DNA of 6,599 nt from Legionellaceae bacterium (GTDB taxonomy: Bacteria; Pseudomonadota; Gammaproteobacteria; Legionellales; Legionellaceae): NCBI GenBank assembly GCA_947504795.1, contig CANNJG010000106.1, forward strand, positions 1-6,599, read 5' to 3'. Positions within the stretch are counted from its first letter, which is position 1. Every line of letters begins with the position of its first letter. The translations under genes and the position numbers were made by a program. Shown piece after piece: positions 1 to 4,801 of the stretch. The notes under the pieces are model-generated. The model made no database searches, was not told where the DNA came from, and saw nothing but the letters and a program-made list of their open reading frames with translations.

Positions 1-1
1 G

Positions 2-133
2 GTCATAAGAAGATCAATATGGGTGAAAATGTATTTTTCAACGTCTAGAAATCATGAAGATAAGACGGAATCTTTAAAAATAACTGAAACAAATGCTAAC
101 TTATTGATTTATCAATTGGCCTTGGCGGCATAA
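2..133 (+). CDS. possible 3' end of an unrecognised gene (partial)
   Basis: A plus-strand frame is open from the left edge for 43 codons and stops at TAA 131-133. The visible translation ends in a fairly hydrophobic tail (LLIYQLALAA). I recognise no family or motif. If real, it is the C-terminus of a gene entering from the left and converging on the minus-strand gene that ends at 164, with a 30-base gap. No T-tract terminator follows it. An open run of this length can occur by chance in AT-rich DNA, so this is a weak call. The other two plus frames are interrupted within the first 50 bases. Confidence 0.2.
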   Translation, partial: VIRRSIWVKMYFSTSRNHEDKTESLKITETNANLLIYQLALAA

Positions 134-163
134 TTGGCTAAAGTCGAGTCTCAGCATTAGTTA

Positions 164-601
164 TCAGGAAAACGTCCAAATAATGTTAGCTGATTGATTC
201 GTTTGGCAAGACCCATATTCCGAGGTGTACTCGGTGTCCATGCCTGCGATACTCCATATCCAACCCTTAACGTATTTGTGATCTCCAGCCCAAACATCGC
301 GCTCAGATTCTATGGTTATGAATTTATCGGGACCACACTGATAACTCAGCACCACATCCGAGCCTTGAAAAGGAAAATCATCTATTTTATAAGCTAAGGT
401 TTTTACGTTCGGTTGAATGGAAACAGTGTTGGTATCTGAATTCATGTATCCTCGTCTGAGGGTTTGACTCAACAGAACACATACATGTCCAGTATTATTT
501 TGCACATAAATATCAAATTTTCTATAATCAGGACATTTGGGCAGCTCATCCGCAAAGGCTTGCAAGGAATAACACAGGATCAAAAACACTAATTTTTTCA
601 T
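164..601 (-). CDS. small exported protein of unknown function, four cysteines in the mature part
   Basis: This encodes a 145-residue protein starting at ATG 601-599 and ending at TGA 166-164. Residues 1-17 form a classical Sec signal peptide: MKK, a hydrophobic core, then an AFA-type signal peptidase I site before Asp18. The mature part is about 128 residues and has four cysteines (23, 41, 89, 132), which could form two disulfides in the periplasm or outside the cell. Recognisable stretches are NNTGHVCVLLSQ (35-46), an IQP turn (62-64) and VVLSYQCG (83-90). From memory these resemble small Legionella hypothetical exported proteins with a beta-rich layout (tract 'CxLxxxxLxxG', 'IPPN', 'GPxVxLxYxCG'); this is recollection, not a search. 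The gene has its own promoter (638-665) and a modest GAG Shine-Dalgarno five bases before the ATG. It diverges from minD, so it is not part of that operon. The function is unknown. Confidence 0.75.
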   Translation of the reverse strand: MKKLVFLILCYSLQAFADELPKCPDYRKFDIYVQNNTGHVCVLLSQTLRRGYMNSDTNTVSIQPNVKTLAYKIDDFPFQGSDVVLSYQCGPDKFITIESERDVWAGDHKYVKGWIWSIAGMDTEYTSEYGSCQTNQSANIIWTFS

Positions 602-637
602 TAATACTCGCTAGTTCAGGTTAAATAAAAAGTTAGA

Positions 638-665
638 TTATAAACAATCAAAGATGCATCGTAAA
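638..665 (-). promoter_or_regulatory. sigma70-type promoter for the exported-protein gene
   Basis: On the minus strand there is a perfect -10 TATAAT (positions 643-638). A 16-base spacer separates it from a -35-like TTTACG (665-660, four of six matches to TTGACA). Transcription would start around 631, giving a leader of about 30 bases before the ATG at 601. The core is TATA-rich in both directions (TATAAA at 639-644 on the plus strand), so weak plus-strand initiation here cannot be excluded. Confidence 0.5.
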
Positions 666-745
666 GTATTTTCCTTTGTAAGGACAAAAAACTGAAACAG
701 TAGAATCTCGGGAACCCTTGGCATTGAGTTAATTCGTTGTTTTTT

Positions 746-766
746 ATCCGGCACGGATGTTTTTTT
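746..766 (+). terminator. intrinsic terminator upstream of minD with no obvious gene before it
   Basis: A short stem, ATCCG (746-750) and CGGAT (754-758) with a three-base GCA loop, is followed by G and seven T residues (760-766) on the plus strand. A terminal T-G wobble can lengthen the stem to six pairs. The orientation stops transcription running toward minD. The neighbouring gene at 164-601 is on the opposite strand, so this terminator serves no visible coding sequence. It may stop read-through or antisense transcription, end a small RNA, act as a leader attenuator, or be left over from a lost gene. The stem is short but the T-tract is good. Confidence 0.5.
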
Positions 767-772
767 ATCTAA

Positions 773-789
773 TGTGTTGAATTAACACA
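773..789. repeat. 17-bp inverted repeat, operator-like, upstream of minD
   Basis: TGTGTTGAATTAACACA is a near-perfect palindrome around a central A: six perfect arm pairs (TGTGTT/AACACA), one G-T mismatch and one inner A-T pair. It starts seven bases after the terminator T-tract and overlaps the -35-like TTGAAT of the best minD promoter candidate, where a dimeric repressor could bind. No regulator family is recognised from the sequence. A 17-bp palindrome could also arise by chance in AT-rich DNA. Confidence 0.35.
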
Positions 790-806
790 ACAACAAAGTG
801 TAAACT
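777..806 (+). promoter_or_regulatory. candidate minDE promoter
   Basis: A -35-like TTGAAT (777-782) and a -10-like TAAACT (801-806) are separated by 18 bases; each matches four of six consensus positions. Transcription would begin near 813, about 25 bases before the TTG start of minD. Its position just after the terminator at 746-766 means minD would have to be transcribed from here rather than from upstream. It is moderate to weak as a promoter but is the best candidate in the interval. Confidence 0.35.
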
Positions 807-827
807 GAGGATTAAATTTATCCAATT

Positions 828-831
828 GGAG
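828..831 (+). promoter_or_regulatory. Shine-Dalgarno that sets the minD start at TTG 838
   Basis: GGAG at 828-831 lies six bases before TTG 838. The same frame can be opened at TTG 826, but that start would put the ribosome-binding site inside the coding sequence and add four residues (MEFV) before the conserved N-terminus. Confidence 0.75.
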
Positions 832-837
832 TTTGTT

Positions 838-1668
838 TTGGCGACAATCATCGTAGTAACTTCAGGCAAAGGTGGCGTTGGTAAAACCACCTCTTCCGCA
901 GCGCTGTCGACCGGTCTGGCGTTACGCGGCCATAAAACCGTAGTCATTGATTTCGATATTGGTTTGCGTAACCTTGATATCATTATGGGATGTGAGCGTC
1001 GCGTCGTGTATGATTTCATCAACGTCATTAACGAAGAAGCGACATTGCGTCAGGCCTTGATTAAAGATAAACGCGTTCCAGAATTATTTATTTTACCCGC
1101 CTCTCAAACGCGTGATAAAGATGCCCTAACCTTAGAAGGCGTTGAAAAAGTACTAGCCAATCTGGCTAAAGAATTTGAATACATAGTATGCGACTCTCCT
1201 GCCGGAATTGAATCCGGGGCACATATGGCTATGTATTTCGCAGATCACGCGATTGTTGTTACCAATCCAGAAGTCTCTTCGGTTCGCGACTCTGACCGTA
1301 TTTTGGGAATCTTAGCCAGCAAAACAAAACGCGCATTAGACGGTAAGCCAGCCATTAAAGAACATCTGTTACTCACTCGCTATAATCCGGAGCGCGTCGA
1401 GCGCGGTGAAATGTTGTCTGTCCAAGACGTGCAGGACATTCTAGCGATTCCGTTAATCGGCGTCATTCCAGAATCAAAAGCCGTACTCAAAGCGTCTAAC
1501 ACCGGAACCCCGGTCATTTTAGACGAAGAAAGTGATGCAGGCGTTGCTTATCAAGATGCCATTGATAGATTTTTGGGCGAAGAAATTCCTATGCGTTTCG
1601 TAGCGATAGAACGCAAAGGGTTCTTAAAGCGCTTATTCGGAAAACAGAAGGAGGATGCTAAAGCATGA
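838..1668 (+). CDS. minD: septum site-determining ATPase MinD
   Basis: MinD is a 276-residue deviant Walker A ATPase. With ATP it dimerises on the inner membrane, recruits the division inhibitor MinC, and is released by MinE, giving the pole-to-pole oscillation that keeps FtsZ rings at midcell. The P-loop GKGGVGKT spans residues 10-17, with signature Lys11 and Lys16; switch I is DFDIGLRNLD (38-47, Asp40) and the Walker B/switch II region is CDSPAGIE (118-125). TNPEVSSVRDSDR (142-154) and LLLTRYNPERV (177-187) are near-identical to the E. coli protein. The membrane-targeting amphipathic helix is KGFLKRLFG (260-268), followed by an eight-residue charged tail, KQKEDAKA, whereas the E. coli protein ends just after this helix. 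I choose TTG 838 as start: it matches the usual MA-x-IIVVTSGKGG N-terminus and has GGAG six bases upstream. Its stop overlaps the minE start (ATGA). minC is not upstream. Confidence 0.97.
   Translation: MATIIVVTSGKGGVGKTTSSAALSTGLALRGHKTVVIDFDIGLRNLDIIMGCERRVVYDFINVINEEATLRQALIKDKRVPELFILPASQTRDKDALTLEGVEKVLANLAKEFEYIVCDSPAGIESGAHMAMYFADHAIVVTNPEVSSVRDSDRILGILASKTKRALDGKPAIKEHLLLTRYNPERVERGEMLSVQDVQDILAIPLIGVIPESKAVLKASNTGTPVILDEESDAGVAYQDAIDRFLGEEIPMRFVAIERKGFLKRLFGKQKEDAKA
1648..1654 (+). promoter_or_regulatory. strong minE Shine-Dalgarno inside the end of minD
   Basis: AAGGAGG at 1648-1654 lies ten bases before the minE ATG at 1665, within the last codons of minD. Together with the ATGA overlap it allows both translational coupling and strong independent initiation, which suits a protein needed in proportion to MinD. 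Confidence 0.75.
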
Positions 1669-1973
1669 GTATTTTAAAGTACCTACGCAAACGTCGGCCC
1701 AACACTGCTTCTGTTGCAAAAGAACGCTTACAAATAATTATTTCTCATGAACGTTCACAATGTGATGCTCCAGATTGTTTGCCTAAATTGAACGATCTGC
1801 CGAAGATGCAAGAAGAAATTTTGAATGTGATTGCAAAATACATACCTATCGATCGTGAAAAAGTCAGTGTCAATCTAGAACGTCAAGGAGACTCGGCAGT
1901 ACTGGAGCTGAATTTTTCCATGTCGAGCGATAGCAACGCGACTAAGAAACGTAACTTAGAAGTTGCGGAATAA
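1665..1973 (+). CDS. minE: cell division topological specificity factor MinE
   Basis: MinE stimulates MinD ATPase and displaces MinC/MinD from midcell, giving division-site selection its spatial pattern. This 102-residue protein aligns clearly with E. coli MinE (88 residues). Residues 2-11 (SILKYLRKRR) are the basic N-terminal membrane-binding segment. NTASVAKERLQIIISHERS (13-31) is the MinD-contacting region, with Arg21 and Leu22 in place. EILNVIAKYIPIDREKVSVNLERQGDSAVLELNFSM (51-86) is the C-terminal dimerising alpha/beta topological specificity domain. Two things account for the extra length: about six inserted residues in the linker, where LPKLND (39-44) is followed by the similar LPKMQE (45-50), and a polar, charged tail (87-102). 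The gene overlaps minD by ATGA and is preceded by AAGGAGG, so the two are almost certainly co-transcribed and translationally coupled. Confidence 0.95.
   Translation: MSILKYLRKRRPNTASVAKERLQIIISHERSQCDAPDCLPKLNDLPKMQEEILNVIAKYIPIDREKVSVNLERQGDSAVLELNFSMSSDSNATKKRNLEVAE
1779..1814 (+). repeat. duplicated 18-base unit within minE (LPKLND-LPKMQE)
   Basis: Two adjacent six-codon units, 1779-1796 and 1797-1814, encode LPKLND and LPKMQE. The protein similarity is plain (L-P-K-hydrophobic-amide-acid), while the DNA has diverged, mainly at codon third positions and in the last three codons, so any duplication is old. Compared with E. coli MinE, which has a single LPQLRK here, one unit is extra. Confidence 0.5.
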
Positions 1974-1985
1974 ACACAGATGACC

Positions 1986-2033
1986 CTGCTCTCAGTCAAG
2001 GCTAGGTAGCTGTTTTACCTTGATGCAGAGCAG
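1986..2033. other. long stem-loop between convergent minE and the DUF1189-like gene
   Basis: The outer stem is CTGCTCT (1986-1992) with AGAGCAG (2027-2033). After a small three-by-three internal loop comes an inner stem, TCAAGG (1996-2001) with CCTTGA (2018-2023), giving 13 Watson-Crick pairs across a 48-base element. An alternative inner pairing, AGGTA with TACCT, overlaps it. It starts 12 bases after the minE stop, and the opposing gene ends at 2084. No T-tract follows on either strand, so it is not a canonical intrinsic terminator. It may be a bidirectional transcription barrier, an mRNA 3'-end stabiliser or a repeated palindromic element. Confidence 0.5.
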
Positions 2034-2078
2034 CGTAATTATCGCATGTATTGGTGATGGCCTAAGAGCCAGCCTCTC

Positions 2079-2105
2079 ATTGCCTATAGCGCTAATTGCC
2101 TATAG
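2079..2105. repeat. 11-bp direct repeat at the stop codon of the membrane-protein gene
   Basis: ATTGCCTATAG occurs at 2079-2089 and again at 2095-2105, a period of 16 bases. On the minus strand the two copies cover the final codons and the TAG stop of the gene at 2084-2938. Because 16 is not a multiple of three, the downstream copy is read in another frame and supplies the stop. It looks like a short tandem duplication that reshaped the extreme C-terminus. Confidence 0.6.
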
Positions 2106-2938
2106 TCGCGCTTAATAGACAACATCGCGTAAGAAAAATAGAATGATATCGATATCATCAGAAATGTTCCCATAAACGGTATTCGTCCGAAAAAAGTCAG
2201 GCTTAGAATAAACAAACTCACCCCGCAACTCGACGATACACTCATCATTCGATAGGTTTCTTTAAATCCCAACGGTAATTTAAAAATTGTATGCGCTAAC
2301 ACTTTGCCTATTATTGTCATTAATGCATTGAGCCCGCAAAAGAAACCAAACAATACCCCAGAAAACAACGGATAAATCATCGCCATGAATAGCCATTTTT
2401 GCCCCATCAAATGTATGTTTTTTATCCATTCAGTTGCATTAAAAGAATCGTTATTAATGTCCTTAAAATTAATCGTTTCATAAGCAGGATCTGATTTTGT
2501 CGGTTCTAGCAGCAATGAAAACGGCGGCATTCGAAAATATAAATTATCTTCGGTAACCAACATCATCCAATGAGGATAAATATAATTAACGGTTGTTAAT
2601 TGCCCCGCTGAATCGATCACGACGACAACCTCGCTTCGATTATTTTTAATTAAAAACGGCATAAAATAATCAAAATGTAATTGTCCCTGTTGAATCGTTA
2701 GCGCAGGCATTTTTTTTAACGGCTCGATCAATTCATCATTATAAAATTGATTAAATCGTACCATCGTTTTTAAACTAAACGGCAATGCCGCTAACACAAT
2801 TACGAATAAACTATAGGCAAGTCCTGTCCCTCGCCAACTTCTTGCCACCTCTAAATAAAACTTTTGAGAATAGAAAGAGAGGAATATCGCCCGCCAATAA
2901 CGAAATATAATTGATCTTTTTGGTTTTATTTTTTTCAT
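2084..2938 (-). CDS. DUF1189-like integral membrane protein
   Basis: This is a 284-residue inner-membrane protein of unknown function. The N-terminus is basic (KKIKPKRS), followed by SFYSQKFYLEVARSWRGTGLAYSLF (21-45), which matches my recollection of the DUF1189 opening signature (aromatic 'fYS..fY..va..W.G.g..Yl'). The first membrane helix is about 38-60. A soluble, probably non-cytoplasmic domain of roughly 120 residues follows (65-180); its VVVVIDSAGQL (104-114) and LVTEDNLYFRM (127-137) resemble the 'idt.g...lltkd.l' pattern of the family. Three or four more helices lie around 183-210, 235-250 and 256-275. The start is ATG 2938-2936; the next Met is residue 59, inside the first helix, so no shorter start is credible. 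The Shine-Dalgarno is poor: AAGG lies 13 bases upstream. The gene is convergent with minE and divergent from gatC, hence a stand-alone transcription unit, and looks more AT-rich than its neighbours. The family assignment rests on memory. Confidence 0.75.
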   Translation of the reverse strand: MKKIKPKRSIIFRYWRAIFLSFYSQKFYLEVARSWRGTGLAYSLFVIVLAALPFSLKTMVRFNQFYNDELIEPLKKMPALTIQQGQLHFDYFMPFLIKNNRSEVVVVIDSAGQLTTVNYIYPHWMMLVTEDNLYFRMPPFSLLLEPTKSDPAYETINFKDINNDSFNATEWIKNIHLMGQKWLFMAMIYPLFSGVLFGFFCGLNALMTIIGKVLAHTIFKLPLGFKETYRMMSVSSSCGVSLFILSLTFFGRIPFMGTFLMISISFYFSYAMLSIKRDYRQLAL

Positions 2939-2978
2939 AAAGATAGAAATACCTTAGTTAGGTCTAATCATACGCCTC

Positions 2979-3008
2979 ATTCTACTGTAAACTATCTTAT
3001 TTCATCAA
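2979..3008 (-). promoter_or_regulatory. candidate promoter for the DUF1189-like gene
   Basis: On the minus strand, -35 TTGATG (3008-3003, four of six) and -10 TAGAAT (2984-2979, five of six) are 18 bases apart. Transcription would start near 2972, leaving a leader of about 34 bases. The element occupies most of the 95-base gap between this gene and gatC, so any gatC promoter in the gap must overlap it on the other strand. I could not pick a convincing plus-strand -35/-10 pair; TAAACT at 2988-2993 is the only reasonable -10. Confidence 0.4.
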
Positions 3009-3033
3009 ACAATCTGTATCAGTAAGGTCATTT

Positions 3034-3318
3034 ATGAACTTAACATTAGACGAACTTATTCAAACCGCGCATCTTGCCTACTTAACACCGGAAGATGCGG
3101 TTACATTATTCGAGCCATGCAATAACGTACTTAGACAAATTGATGGCCTGAAACATATTGACGTCCATCATATGACAACACTCAATCATCCTATACCAGC
3201 TACGCAACGACTTCGCGAAGATGGCAACATCGCACCTTCAGCGCTTGGAGATCTTGCGACGAGTGCCCCGGTGTTTGCGGATGATTATTTTCTTGTTCCT
3301 CAAGTGATTAAAGTATAG
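3034..3318 (+). CDS. gatC: aspartyl/glutamyl-tRNA amidotransferase subunit C
   Basis: GatC is the small non-catalytic subunit that wraps around GatA and GatB and stabilises the GatCAB complex. The protein has 94 residues, the usual length. It shows the family pattern: an N-terminal helix around LIQTAHLAYLTPED (9-22); a central helix with NNVLRQIDGLKHIDVHHM (30-47), equivalent to the 'il..v..L..vdt' segment; LREDG (60-64), equivalent to the conserved 'lReD'; and the C-terminal SAPVFADDYFLVPQVIKV (77-94), equivalent to 'aP....g.f.VP.vi'. A Shine-Dalgarno, TAAGGT (3023-3028), sits at good spacing before ATG 3034. It is first in gatC-gatA-gatB, with seven bases to gatA. Substrate (Glu-tRNA-Gln, Asp-tRNA-Asn or both) cannot be decided here because it depends on whether the genome carries GlnRS and AsnRS. 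Confidence 0.93.
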   Translation: MNLTLDELIQTAHLAYLTPEDAVTLFEPCNNVLRQIDGLKHIDVHHMTTLNHPIPATQRLREDGNIAPSALGDLATSAPVFADDYFLVPQVIKV

Positions 3319-3325
3319 GTGTACT

Positions 3326-4801
3326 ATGTTCCATACATATTCGTTATCACAACTCAGTAAAACATTACAACAAAGAGACATCTCAAGTGTTGAGTTAGTG
3401 CAATTTTATCTTGATAGAATTAACAGCGCGCACAAAGTAAACGCCTTTATCAGCATTGATCCCGAACGCGCATTACACCAAGCGAAACTCGCGGATCAAC
3501 GCTTAGCACGAAAACAAGGCTCTACTCTAACAGGCATCCCATTGGCTCACAAGGACAACATTTGCACAAAGGGCGTGCGAACCACCTGTGCATCTAAGAT
3601 GTTAGCCGATTTTATATCCCCTTATGATGCGTCTATTGTCAATTATTTATCTGAAGAAGGCTGTATCACCCTCGGTAAGACCAATCTCGATGAGTTTGCG
3701 ATGGGTTCCTCGAATGAAAATAGTTTCTTCGGCCCTACGTTAAATCCATGGGATACACGCCGCACACCCGGCGGTTCCTCTGGAGGGTCTGCCGCTGCAG
3801 TAGCCGCACGTTTAGTCCCCTTTGCAACGGGCACTGATACCGGAGGCTCTATTCGCCAACCAGCCGCTTTTTGCGGGGTCAGTGGTCTTAAACCTACCTA
3901 TGGCCTTATCTCACGCTATGGTGTCATTGCTTATGCCTCTAGCTTTGATCAAGCAGGTTTACTGGCACCTAGTGCTGAAGATTTGGCTTTTTCCCTATCT
4001 GTGATTGCACGTTTTGATGAAAAAGATTCCACATCGATTGCCACTCAGGTTCCCAATTACGCCAATGCCCTCCAGCGATCGATAAAGGGTAAAAAAATTG
4101 GCTTACCTCAATGCTTTTTTCATCCTGCCGTCGACCAAGCTATCCAGTCTGCGGTGTTGGCAGCGATTAAAGTCTTAGAACAAGCCGGTGCTGAGATTAT
4201 TGAACTTGATCTTCATTCTTCAGAAACATGGATCCCCTGTTATTATACCTTAGCCTGCGCAGAAGCTTCGTCGAATTTGGGACGCTTCGATGGGCTTCGT
4301 TTCGGACATCGTAGCCAGCAAGCGGGAAGTGTGCGCGAATTAGTGACGCAGTCACGATCGGAAGGCTTTGGTAATGAGGTCAAGCGACGAATTTTAACAG
4401 GTACGTACATCTTGTCTGCCGGAAAGTTTGATACTTATTACGTTCACGCTCAAAAAATCAGACATCAAATTAGCCAAGATTTACTGCAAGCCCTTTCAAC
4501 AGTTGATCTCTTGTTAGGCCCTACCACCCCGTCCTTAGCATATCCTTTGGATGGCGCTCAAAAAAGTAGCGTGCACCATCAATTGTCAGATATTTTTACG
4601 GTCCTAGCCAACTTAGCCGGATTACCAGGATTATCAATTCCAGTAGGATTCCATCAAGGATTACCCATCGGAATGCAATTAATAGGCCCTCATTTTGGAG
4701 AAGCACTCTTGCTCAACGTTGCTCACGTGTACCAATCTGTTACTGATTGGCATAAGTACATACCCGATGATTTTGCAACCGATCGAGGAGAACCTTCATG
4801 A
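3326..4801 (+). CDS. gatA: Asp-tRNA(Asn)/Glu-tRNA(Gln) amidotransferase subunit A
   Basis: GatA is the glutaminase subunit: it hydrolyses glutamine and supplies ammonia, through a channel, to GatB. It belongs to the amidase-signature family and has the expected length (491 residues). The Ser-cisSer-Lys catalytic machinery is complete: Lys76 in GIPLAHKDNI (70-79), Ser151 in GGSSGGS (149-155) and the nucleophile Ser175 in GTDTGGSIRQPAAFCG (169-184). The spacing (75 and 24 residues) equals that of the S. aureus triad K79/S154/S178 as I recall it. Other family landmarks are GKTNLDEFAMGSSNENS (117-133), GLKPTYGLISRYG (187-199), GRFDGLRFGHR (319-329), LLLGPTTPS (395-403) and GLPIGMQLIG (445-454). 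The ribosome-binding site is modest (AGG at 3317-3319, overlapping the gatC stop), pointing to coupling with gatC. The stop overlaps the gatB start as ATGA. Confidence 0.97.
   Translation: MFHTYSLSQLSKTLQQRDISSVELVQFYLDRINSAHKVNAFISIDPERALHQAKLADQRLARKQGSTLTGIPLAHKDNICTKGVRTTCASKMLADFISPYDASIVNYLSEEGCITLGKTNLDEFAMGSSNENSFFGPTLNPWDTRRTPGGSSGGSAAAVAARLVPFATGTDTGGSIRQPAAFCGVSGLKPTYGLISRYGVIAYASSFDQAGLLAPSAEDLAFSLSVIARFDEKDSTSIATQVPNYANALQRSIKGKKIGLPQCFFHPAVDQAIQSAVLAAIKVLEQAGAEIIELDLHSSETWIPCYYTLACAEASSNLGRFDGLRFGHRSQQAGSVRELVTQSRSEGFGNEVKRRILTGTYILSAGKFDTYYVHAQKIRHQISQDLLQALSTVDLLLGPTTPSLAYPLDGAQKSSVHHQLSDIFTVLANLAGLPGLSIPVGFHQGLPIGMQLIGPHFGEALLLNVAHVYQSVTDWHKYIPDDFATDRGEPS
4785..4790 (+). promoter_or_regulatory. 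strong gatB Shine-Dalgarno within the end of gatA
   Basis: GAGGAG at 4785-4790 lies seven bases before the gatB ATG (4798), inside the last codons of gatA. With the ATGA stop-start overlap this supports coupled, near-stoichiometric synthesis of the two large subunits and confirms the gatB start. Confidence 0.75.

Noticed and set aside
110..117. ATTGA/TCAAT palindrome near 104-117 as the terminator for the exported-protein gene
   Set aside because: The stem is short and AT-only, and no T-tract follows on the minus strand.
194..397. Plus-strand open frame of 67 codons
   Set aside because: It lies entirely opposite the exported-protein gene, which has a signal peptide, a promoter and a sensible composition; this frame has no recognisable features.
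700..730. GGGAACCC-containing stretch as part of a tRNA gene
   Set aside because: No acceptor, D-arm, anticodon or T-arm set can be assembled around it; it is just a short hairpin.
765..1028. Minus-strand open frame of 87 codons over the minD promoter and N-terminus
   Set aside because: It is antisense to the strongly conserved MinD P-loop region and runs through the terminator and promoter elements; the product resembles no family.
3643..3834. Minus-strand open frame opposite gatA
   Set aside because: It mirrors the Gly/Ser/Ala-rich amidase signature, whose codons read as Pro/Ala-rich on the other strand; it is a shadow.
3822..4004. Plus-strand 60-codon frame within gatA
   Set aside because: It is out of frame inside a conserved catalytic region of gatA, with no ribosome-binding site or family match.
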